DNA from: Bacteroidia bacterium
GTDB lineage: Bacteria; Bacteroidota; Bacteroidia; Bacteroidales; BM523
DNA: 6,766 nt
Assembly (NCBI GenBank): GCA_016209245.1
Contig: JACQWN010000108.1
Location: 1 to 6,766 of the forward strand
Reading direction: 5' to 3'
The stretch's first letter is position 1; each line of letters begins with the position of its first letter. The notes beneath the pieces are model-generated. The model did no database searches. It saw only the letters and a list, made by a program, of their open reading frames with translations, and was not told where the DNA came from. The position numbers and the translations under genes were made by a program. Below are positions 1-6,096 of this stretch, piece by piece.

Positions 1-1
1 A

Positions 2-238
2 CTAGAAAAAGACGACATGCTCTATCTTGCCGGAGATGGCTATCAAGACCAGTTTGGAGGCCCGAAAAGTAAAAAATTCCTGTCAAAACGTTTTAAAGAG
101 CTTTTATTAAGCAATTCGGGCAAGCCGATGGCAGAGCAAAGGGAATTATTAGACAAAATCATCGAGGACTGGAAACATGGCTATGACATAAAATATGAAC
201 AAACTGATGACATAACAGTTATGGGAATAAAAATATAA
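2..238 (+). CDS. PP2C/SpoIIE-family serine phosphatase, C-terminal fragment
   Basis: This is the last 78 codons of a gene that begins before the window; the frame is open from base 2 and stops with TAA at 236-238. The fragment reads DMLYLAGDGYQDQFGGPKSK near its start, matching the 'DG' metal-binding motif and the DQFGG extension of SpoIIE/RsbU-type PP2C phosphatases common in Bacteroidota. It ends in TDDITVMGIKI, where the DD pair and terminal beta strand are the last PP2C motif. The usual T before DG is G here, but the Asp is kept. Family members dephosphorylate Ser/Thr proteins such as anti-sigma-factor antagonists and often carry N-terminal TPR, 7TM or GAF sensor regions. That part is outside the window, so the input signal cannot be read. 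An ATG at 17 is internal, not the start. Confidence 0.85.
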   Translation, partial: LEKDDMLYLAGDGYQDQFGGPKSKKFLSKRFKELLLSNSGKPMAEQRELLDKIIEDWKHGYDIKYEQTDDITVMGIKI

Positions 239-240
239 AA

Positions 241-280
241 GTGAGAAAGTGAGAAAGTGAGAAAGTGAGAAAGTGAGAAA
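241..280. repeat. Tandem octamer array, 5 x GTGAGAAA
   Basis: Five perfect head-to-tail copies of GTGAGAAA begin two bases after the phosphatase stop codon. The octamer contains TGA, so any long run of it closes all three forward frames; it is not coding on this strand. It differs at only two of eight positions from the GGGTGAAA units inside the downstream GH3/serine hydrolase gene, which suggests a shared repeat family. No hairpin forms within it, and it does not look like a terminator. Confidence 0.95.
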
Positions 281-291
281 GCAATGAATTA

Positions 292-430
292 CAATCATAT
301 TACAATTGTATGACCATTGTATGACCATTGTATGACCATTGTATGACTATTGTATGACTATTGTATGACTATTGTATGACAACCGTATGACTATAGTATG
401 ACAACTGTATAAATTACAACTGAATTACAA
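292..430. repeat. 11-bp tandem array in the leader of the VWA gene
   Basis: Ten contiguous 11-bp units occupy 303-412. Unit 1 is CAATTGTATGA, units 2-4 are CCATTGTATGA, units 5-7 are CTATTGTATGA, and units 8-10 (CAACCGTATGA, CTATAGTATGA, CAACTGTATAA) are diverged. A weaker unit (CAATCATATTA) precedes the array at 292-302. Past unit 10 the register slips by 4 bp, and a related unit (CAACTGAATTA) plus a partial one reach the ATG at 432. AATTACAA recurs at 287, 412 and 423. Each unit carries TGA or similar, so the array is not translated. The period is close to one DNA helical turn, so sites in successive units would lie on nearly the same face. Because the array fills the leader of the next gene, the promoter must lie in or before it; I could not identify a convincing -7/-33 pair. 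Confidence 0.93.
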
Positions 431-431
431 C

Positions 432-2549
432 ATGAGCTTAGTAACCGAATATCCCATATGGTTAATTATTTTCTGCTTAATTTTTGCAACTTTAATTTCC
501 TGGTTTTTCTACAGAAATGATAAACATTTTGTTGACGTCGCCAAATGGAAACTTTACTTAATGCTCTCATTACGATTCATTTGCGTATTTTTTTTATCTC
601 TTTTCCTTTTATCACCCATGATTAAATCAATCAGCAGATTTATTGAAAAGCCAATAATAATTTTTGCTCAGGATAATTCTGAATCAATACTAGCTTCCAG
701 AGATTCAATGTTTTACAAAACTGAATATATAAATTTAATAAATGAAATGGTTAAATCTATGGCTGGCGAATACGAAGTAGTTACATATTCTTTTGGGGAT
801 AAATTGGAAAAAGGACTGAATTTTTCATATAATAGTAAACAAACAGATTTTACAAATTTGTTTGACGAAATTAATAAAAGATATTCAAACAGAAATGTTG
901 GAGCTTTAATTATTGCTAGCGATGGCATTTATAATACTGGTAAAAATCCCCGATTCGCATATTCCGGAGCTGAATATCCGGTTTACTCTATTGCCTTGGG
1001 AGATAGCAACTTACAAAGGGATATCATTTTGTCGGATGTGATTTATAATAAAATTTCTTTTCTAGGTAATAAATTTCCTCTTCAGATATTAATTCTTGCA
1101 AACGATTTTAAAGGTTCCAATACTAAACTTACAGTATATAATAATAATGTAAATTTATATTCCGAAGATATTTTAATTACTGATATTAATTTTTCAAAGA
1201 CCATAAATCTTCAATTAACAACTGATAAATCAGGATTACAGCATATCAGAATTGCAGTTACTCCGCTTAAAGAAGAAACAAATCTGAAAAATAACACAAA
1301 AGATATTGTGATTGATGTTATAAGTTCCAGACAAAAAATTCTTATTCTTGCAAATTCTCCGCACCCTGATATCGGAGCGATAAAACGGGCTTTGTCACAA
1401 AAACCTAATTACGAGGTAAATTCATTTCTGCTCGACGATTTCAACCAATCAATATTTGATTATAATCTTGTGATTTTACATCAGCTTCCATCATTAACAA
1501 ATTCTGCGACAAATGTTTTATCAAATATTACAAAAACCGGTATTTCAGCACTTTATATTCTTGGCGGACAATCTGATATGAATAAAATAAACACACTCGG
1601 CACAGGTTTTCAAGTCAGAAATGGCGCCTTGCGCCATGGCGCTGAAAGCGCTCATTCAAAATTTAACTTTGATGAATCCCAACCATCAATTAATGATAAA
1701 TTTAATTTATTTGAAATCAGCAAAGATGCAAACCGTTTTTTTAATAATGCTCCGCCATTAATCGCTCCTTTTGGCGACTATTCTGTTCCTGCGAATGCCG
1801 CTCTTTTAAGTTATCAGAAAATCAACAATATATCTACAACCAAGCCATTAATCTTCTTTTTTCAGACAAATGAAGCAAAATATGGTTTTATTGCAGGTGA
1901 AGGCCTGTGGAGATGGCGAATCAATAACTATGCAATTAATGCAAATTACGAATTTTTTGATGATCTGCTCAATAAAATAGTGCAATATCTATCATTAAAG
2001 CTTAACAAGGATGATTTTATTGTCAACACACGCAGGATATATAATGAAAATGAGCCGGTTATTTTTGAAGCGGAAATTTACAATCAGTCTTTTGAACTTG
2101 TTAATAAAGAAGAAGTTAATCTTCAAATTGTAAACAGCTCTGATAAAATGTTTTCATATATCTTTAACCGGACTGACAATGCCTATCGTTTAAATGCTGG
2201 TGTGTTTCCGCCGGGAGACTATATATACAGAGCGCATACTACAATTAACAATATAGATAAAATCAAAAACGGAACATTTTCAATTGTACCCGTAAATATT
2301 GAAACAAAAAACACGGTTGCCGACCACCAGCTATTATATCAACTCTCGAATGATAACAGAGGAAAATTAATATATCCATCACAAATACCGGAATTAATAA
2401 ATATTATTAAGTCGAGCAGCGATATTAGTTCTGTATCTTATACCGAAAAACAGTTAATGGATATAATTCATATTAAATGGATTTTCTTTATTCTTGTTAT
2501 CCTGGTTGCCGCCGAATGGCTAATGAGAAAATATTTCGGAAGCTATTAA
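432..2549 (+). CDS. VWA-domain membrane protein with GATase-like domain
   Basis: A 705-residue protein, probably an inner-membrane protein with a large periplasmic domain. Two N-terminal membrane segments (about 8-27 and 41-61) flank a basic loop, and a third lies at about 683-698 followed by RKY. The positive-inside rule places the bulk outside the cytoplasm. Residues about 75-190 form a VWA domain with a plausible complete MIDAS metal site: D81-x-S83-x-S85, T138 or T141, and D164 in ASDG. A CARDB/Ig-like beta region follows (about 205-295). From about 300 comes a class-I-glutamine-amidotransferase-like fold (QKILILANSPHPDIGAIKRA), with no catalytic Cys-His-Glu triad that I can identify. The motif GEGLWRWR (489-496) is characteristic of this Bacteroidota family, and an Ig-like region (about 535-640) precedes the last helix. 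VWA proteins usually bind partners through metal; the substrate is unknown. No Shine-Dalgarno sequence precedes the ATG, which was chosen because it starts the first membrane segment and the repeats upstream are non-coding. Confidence 0.88.
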   Translation: MSLVTEYPIWLIIFCLIFATLISWFFYRNDKHFVDVAKWKLYLMLSLRFICVFFLSLFLLSPMIKSISRFIEKPIIIFAQDNSESILASRDSMFYKTEYINLINEMVKSMAGEYEVVTYSFGDKLEKGLNFSYNSKQTDFTNLFDEINKRYSNRNVGALIIASDGIYNTGKNPRFAYSGAEYPVYSIALGDSNLQRDIILSDVIYNKISFLGNKFPLQILILANDFKGSNTKLTVYNNNVNLYSEDILITDINFSKTINLQLTTDKSGLQHIRIAVTPLKEETNLKNNTKDIVIDVISSRQKILILANSPHPDIGAIKRALSQKPNYEVNSFLLDDFNQSIFDYNLVILHQLPSLTNSATNVLSNITKTGISALYILGGQSDMNKINTLGTGFQVRNGALRHGAESAHSKFNFDESQPSINDKFNLFEISKDANRFFNNAPPLIAPFGDYSVPANAALLSYQKINNISTTKPLIFFFQTNEAKYGFIAGEGLWRWRINNYAINANYEFFDDLLNKIVQYLSLKLNKDDFIVNTRRIYNENEPVIFEAEIYNQSFELVNKEEVNLQIVNSSDKMFSYIFNRTDNAYRLNAGVFPPGDYIYRAHTTINNIDKIKNGTFSIVPVNIETKNTVADHQLLYQLSNDNRGKLIYPSQIPELINIIKSSSDISSVSYTEKQLMDIIHIKWIFFILVILVAAEWLMRKYFGSY
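1621..1651. repeat. Double hairpin (REP-like) inside the VWA coding region
   Basis: Two adjacent hairpins in a GC-rich island within AT-rich coding sequence. The first is ATGGCGC, loop CTT, GCGCCAT (1621-1637). The second is GCGCT, loop GAA, AGCGC (1639-1651). They encode NGALRHGAESAHSK (397-410) between the GATase-like core and the next conserved segment. The residues look unlike the surrounding low-GC, Asn/Ile-rich protein and read as an in-frame insertion. Whether it is a mobile palindromic element is inferred; the pairing itself is directly visible. Confidence 0.6.
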
Positions 2550-2562
2550 TTTTTATCACGTT

Positions 2563-2657
2563 AACTCTCCAAGAGTTGCATGTTAATAAAATACAACATT
2601 CTGAAGAGCATCTTATTCCGAATGAAAATTAATAGAACATTCAACTCTTGGAGAGTT
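2563..2657. repeat. 95-bp inverted repeat built of two small palindromes
   Basis: The 22-bp arms at 2563-2584 and 2636-2657 are reverse complements with one mismatch, separated by 51 bp. Each arm also contains its own hairpin: AACTCT-CCA-AGAGTT on the left and AACTCT-TGG-AGAGTT on the right. The layout resembles a pair of REP units in opposite orientation or a very small non-autonomous (MITE-like) element. It begins 14 bp after the VWA stop codon, so the left hairpin might also act in transcription termination or 3' end protection, but no T-run follows it. There is no coding sequence inside and no clear target-site duplication. Confidence 0.8.
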
Positions 2658-2697
2658 CTGATTAACAATTATGATTCGTCAATATTTCAAATAACTT

Positions 2698-2739
2698 GTA
2701 GTGAGCCTGCGTTGCATTGAGCCTGTCGAAATGTCGAAC
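2698..2739. repeat. TGAGCCTG / TGTCGAA dispersed-type repeat fragment
   Basis: TGAGCCTG occurs at 2702-2709 and again at 2718-2725, 16 bp apart, and TGTCGAA occurs at 2724-2730 and 2732-2738, 8 bp apart. On the opposite strand it reads TTCGACAGGCTCA, a string I recognise from dispersed intergenic repeats of many environmental bacterial genomes. That recognition is from memory and not from a search. No gene is visible here. Confidence 0.5.
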
Positions 2740-2754
2740 TATACGGATGTATCG

Positions 2755-2778
2755 CCCTTCTCTATTCATAGAGAGGGG
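2755..2778. repeat. Hairpin followed by a G-rich tail
   Basis: CCCTTCTCTAT at 2755-2765 pairs with ATAGAGAGGGG at 2768-2778 with one G-T pair. A GGGGGTGAG tail (2781-2789) follows. The pattern, a CTCT-type stem and then AAGGGGGTGAG, resembles short intergenic palindromic repeats common in Bacteroidota. It lies 44 bp before the start codon of the GH3/serine hydrolase gene, so it could form in that gene's leader RNA. Its low A/T content stands out from the surrounding sequence. No terminator T-run follows on the + strand. Confidence 0.6.
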
Positions 2779-2822
2779 AAGGGGGTGAGTATGCCGGGTT
2801 TTGATAAAATTAAAACACTGCT

Positions 2823-5800
2823 ATGAAAATAAACAGAAAGTACGGAATCATCTTTTCCTTTATTTTCCTCTTAATATTATTTATTTGCGGTTATATATTT
2901 TATCTTCAGTATTTCAGCAAACAGGAAATTATTCAACATAAGATACCGTTCCTGAATACCCAATCTGCATGGATTGATTCTCTTGTCAAAAATGCTGCAA
3001 TCGAGCAGAAGCTCGGAAATATGGTCATGCTCGAAACCGGATACATTAATGAAAATGATGCAGAACTGATTACAAAATGGATAAAGCAATACAAGCTCGG
3101 TTGGATTATATTCAAAACCGATTCACTTAAATACTTTTTAAATTTTAAAAATAAGTTTATCCAAGCCACTTCCTTGCCTTTGGCAACCGGCTTACATTCT
3201 ATTGACGGCTATCCTGAATTTATATCCGATTTTATTGATTTCCCTGCAGGTACTATTTTGGATGCTGTTTCCGACGATTCGCTTCATAAAGAATATAGCG
3301 ATATGGTTGCAAAACATCTTGAGGTGCTTGGTTTACAATTTTGCCTTTTCCCTTCATATGAAAATATTCATTTCTACGGAGGCAAAAGCGATGATTATTA
3401 TATGCCTCATTTGTTTTCAAAAACATCAATCTTTGCCAAATCGCTCGAAGAAAAAAATATTCTATCCTGTCTTGTAAGCTTTGATTATCAATCAGATATA
3501 ATTACCGATTCAAGCATGATAACAAGTCTTGATTTTTATAAACCATTAATTACTCAAAGTATGCCCGGTATTGTTGTTTTAAAGAATTCAATTTTTATAC
3601 TGAATACTTCCAAATCATCTAAAATATCAACCGGACAATCAGTATGTCAATATCTGCTTCAAAATCAAAAGTTTGAAGGATTATTAATTTCAAAGCTGCC
3701 TGACGATTTTAATGAAAATGATGTCAGAAAATTACTTTTGGAAAATACCGACATTTTTCTGGTCAGGAATAATTTGCCACGATTAGTAAATATTCTGAAA
3801 GATTTATATATTAAAAATATATTAACTATTGATACACTGAATATTAAATTCTCAAAAATACTCAAAGCCAAAGTATGGACAGGAATAAGACCAAACGAAA
3901 TTGAAATTGCTAAAAATTTTAAGCGAAAAGAGGAAAAGGCGAATATTAGAATGGGTGAAAGGGTGAAAGGGCGAAAGGGCGAAAGGGCGAAAGGGCGAAT
4001 GGGCGGTAAATTTACCGACATAAATACAATCATGGAAATGAATCATTCAGGTAATTATATTTCATTAAGTAAACGGCTATATAAAGCATCACTTACACTT
4101 GTTAAAAATGAAAACAATATTGTTCCTTTTATTGATATTGATACTTCCATCACTGCAATTGTGCTTGGGAATCAACCTCTTCCATATTTTATCGAATATT
4201 TGAAAAAATATGCTTGTGTCAAAGATATACTTATAAATTCCTCACAAAAATTTGATAGTTTTCGAACTTTACCCAGATACAATTCGACTATAATACTTGC
4301 ATATAATAACATCATTCCCGATACGATTTTTGTTCGCCGAATTATGCAATTATTAAAAAAGTCAAATAAAAAACTAAAGTTCGTTGTCATAAATTTTGGA
4401 AGCATACAATCGTTGTCATTGTTGCAGGATTTACCTGTTGTTTTACAGGTTTACGATTCCAGCGCCGAAGGACAAAAACATGCAGCCGAAGTTCTTTTTG
4501 GAGGGATTGCTGCACAAGGAGTTATACCTTTTACTTTAAGCGATTCTTTAAGGGTAGGGGAGGGGTTTAGCACCAATATTACCAGATTACAATATGCACT
4601 TCCGGAAGAAGCCGGTATTAGTAATTCATGTATCAAAAATATTGATTCAATTATAACTGATGCAATTGCAAATCAGGTTTTTCCAGGTTGTCAGGTATTC
4701 ATTGCCAAAGATGGAAAAGTAATATATGATAAGGCCTTTGGATATCATACATATCAAATGGAATCAGTTGTCAGAGAAGATGATCTCTATGATATCGCCT
4801 CAATAACAAAAATATTGGGAACAACACTGGCGGCAATGAAAATGATAGAAAACGAAAAAATGTCGTTGAACGACAAGCTCGAAAAATTTTTTAAAAATAC
4901 AACTATTGAATATACACGCATTAAGCCCGATACTTTGGTTTTACTTGATACTTTAAATCTTTTTAAAATAAAGAATCTTGATAAATTATTGCTTAAAAGA
5001 GATACTTTCCATCTGAATGATTCAATTATTATCGCCTGTGATACAATCATTTCGAAGGTAACACCGGAATTGAATATTTTTAAAAGAGAGATAAGGGATG
5101 TATTGGCTCATATGTCCGGTCTGCCGCCTTCGATGCCTGTTCTTAAATATATTCAATGGAGCTCTGATACATTACTAGATATTCCTGATACGATTTTTTT
5201 CAAATCAGATTCTTTCGCCTCTGCAAATAACTTTTCTAAAGTTCCAAATTTTGGAAAAGTTAAAACATATCTGACACGAAGTGACAGTATTAAATATTTG
5301 TATGATAAGTACTTTACAGACAGTTATATCAAAGATACAAGCCATTGTGAAATAGCTAATAATATGTTTCTTCGTAATAATTATTTTGATTCATTATGGA
5401 TAGACGTAAAACAAATCAGAGTCTTTGATAAATCAGTTTATATGTATAGCGATGTAAACATGTTTATACTTCAACAGGCAATTGATTCTGTTAATGGGTA
5501 TGGTATTGATAAATTTTTAGCTCAAAATTTTTATAAGCCGCTTGGAGCTAGAACTATATGTTATAGACCTTTACAATATTTTCCAAAAGAGCGTATTATT
5601 CCTACTGTAAACGATGTTTACTTCAGGCGTCAGCTAGTGCATGGATATGTTCATGATGAATCGGCTGCGTTAGTTGGTGGAATTTCAGGAAATGCAGGAC
5701 TTTTTTCAAATGCCGGTGACCTTGGACTAATACTGCAAATGTTATTAAATGGCGGGGAATATGGTGGCAGAAGATATCTGAAAAAAGAGACTATTGAATT

Positions 5801-6053
5801 GTTTACTGCTTCTCAACCGGATATATACAGAGGTTTGGGATTTGATAAGAAAGGTGTGAAAAATATTATTACCGACAGCGCTTCGGTTAATTCATATGGT
5901 CATACGGGCTTTACAGGTTGTTGCGTATGGGTTGATCCCGATATTAATTTAATTTACGTATTTTTATCGAACAGAGTGCATCCCCAAGTTAAAAATTGGA
6001 AAATTAATACGCTCAAAATCAGGCAGAAAATTCATCAAGAAATATATAGATAG
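2823..6053 (+). CDS. GH3-like (degenerate) / beta-lactamase-type serine hydrolase fusion
   Basis: A 1076-residue membrane-anchored envelope protein. Residues about 8-30 are a hydrophobic signal anchor after a basic start; C22 lacks a proper lipobox. Residues about 50-350 match the GH3 N-terminal barrel (WIDSLV, LHSIDGYPE with D128, FPAGTILDA). However, the KHFPGHG stretch is replaced around 218-231 (VSFDYQSD), and the FTDA nucleophile motif is ISKL, with K291 where Asp is expected, so sugar hydrolysis is unlikely. Residues 367-395 are encoded by an octamer array. About 410-590 resemble the GH3 C-terminal alpha/beta domain (AAEVLFGGIAAQGVIPF). About 605-1070 form a class C beta-lactamase/PBP-like serine hydrolase with S660-I-T-K663, Y875-S-D-V-N and H1027-T-G all present. 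Such domains act on peptidoglycan peptides, beta-lactams or esters; the substrate cannot be told here. The fusion is known in Bacteroidota. The ATG at 2823 gives a sensible anchor; no Shine-Dalgarno sequence is present. Confidence 0.88.
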   Translation: MKINRKYGIIFSFIFLLILFICGYIFYLQYFSKQEIIQHKIPFLNTQSAWIDSLVKNAAIEQKLGNMVMLETGYINENDAELITKWIKQYKLGWIIFKTDSLKYFLNFKNKFIQATSLPLATGLHSIDGYPEFISDFIDFPAGTILDAVSDDSLHKEYSDMVAKHLEVLGLQFCLFPSYENIHFYGGKSDDYYMPHLFSKTSIFAKSLEEKNILSCLVSFDYQSDIITDSSMITSLDFYKPLITQSMPGIVVLKNSIFILNTSKSSKISTGQSVCQYLLQNQKFEGLLISKLPDDFNENDVRKLLLENTDIFLVRNNLPRLVNILKDLYIKNILTIDTLNIKFSKILKAKVWTGIRPNEIEIAKNFKRKEEKANIRMGERVKGRKGERAKGRMGGKFTDINTIMEMNHSGNYISLSKRLYKASLTLVKNENNIVPFIDIDTSITAIVLGNQPLPYFIEYLKKYACVKDILINSSQKFDSFRTLPRYNSTIILAYNNIIPDTIFVRRIMQLLKKSNKKLKFVVINFGSIQSLSLLQDLPVVLQVYDSSAEGQKHAAEVLFGGIAAQGVIPFTLSDSLRVGEGFSTNITRLQYALPEEAGISNSCIKNIDSIITDAIANQVFPGCQVFIAKDGKVIYDKAFGYHTYQMESVVREDDLYDIASITKILGTTLAAMKMIENEKMSLNDKLEKFFKNTTIEYTRIKPDTLVLLDTLNLFKIKNLDKLLLKRDTFHLNDSIIIACDTIISKVTPELNIFKREIRDVLAHMSGLPPSMPVLKYIQWSSDTLLDIPDTIFFKSDSFASANNFSKVPNFGKVKTYLTRSDSIKYLYDKYFTDSYIKDTSHCEIANNMFLRNNYFDSLWIDVKQIRVFDKSVYMYSDVNMFILQQAIDSVNGYGIDKFLAQNFYKPLGARTICYRPLQYFPKERIIPTVNDVYFRRQLVHGYVHDESAALVGGISGNAGLFSNAGDLGLILQMLLNGGEYGGRRYLKKETIELFTASQPDIYRGLGFDKKGVKNIITDSASVNSYGHTGFTGCCVWVDPDINLIYVFLSNRVHPQVKNWKINTLKIRQKIHQEIYR
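3921..4006. repeat. Coding octamer array, GGG(T/C)GAAA
   Basis: The clear part is 3953-4000: two GGGTGAAA, three GGGCGAAA and one GGGCGAAT, then a partial GGGCGG at 4001-4006. Four degraded units of the same 8-bp period precede it (3921-3952: AAGCGAAA, AGAGGAAA, AGGCGAAT, ATTAGAAT). Read through three frames it encodes an 8-residue basic period, GERVKGRK then GERAKGRM. It lies in the linker between the GH3 barrel and the following alpha/beta domain. Eight is not a multiple of three, so a change of one unit shifts the frame. Confidence 0.93.
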
Positions 6054-6096
6054 AAACGTAGGGAGGAACGGCTGTTCCTCCCTACGTTTCTATCTA
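6047..6096. terminator. Perfect hairpin shared by convergent genes (bidirectional terminator)
   Basis: A 23-bp perfect stem (6047-6069 with 6074-6096) has a GGCT loop. Its core is GTAGGGAGGAAC paired with GTTCCTCCCTAC. It contains the TAG stop of the GH3/serine hydrolase gene (6051-6053) and, on the other strand, the stop of clpC (6094-6096). The position between convergent genes supports a bidirectional terminator. On the + strand a T-rich stretch (GTTTTATTTT) follows about five bases later; on the - strand the T-rich tract is weaker. The GTAGGG...CCCTAC core also resembles dispersed palindromic repeats, so it may be a REP-like element recruited as a terminator. Confidence 0.75.

Noticed and set aside
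241..430. CRISPR array
   Set aside because: The units are contiguous 8- and 11-bp repeats with no unique spacers, and no cas genes are present.
431..2822. VWA gene and GH3/hydrolase gene as one operon or a dedicated defence system
   Set aside because: A 273-bp gap full of palindromic elements separates them, no effector or sensor pairing is evident, and both families occur independently in Bacteroidota.
2873..2894. Lipoprotein signal (C22) in the GH3/serine hydrolase
   Set aside because: The residues before the Cys are LFI, not a lipobox, and the hydrophobic run continues past it; a signal anchor fits better.
3665..4046. Overlapping antisense open frames with FALSPFRPF repeats opposite the octamer array
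   Set aside because: They arise because the GGGCGAAA octamer has no stop in any antisense frame; the + strand has a clear family match through the same region, and the antisense products resemble nothing.
4552..4565. Three G-runs (GGG, GGGG, GGGG) as a possible G-quadruplex
   Set aside because: Only three runs are present, and they encode RVGEG, a segment expected at this place in the family; coding explains them.
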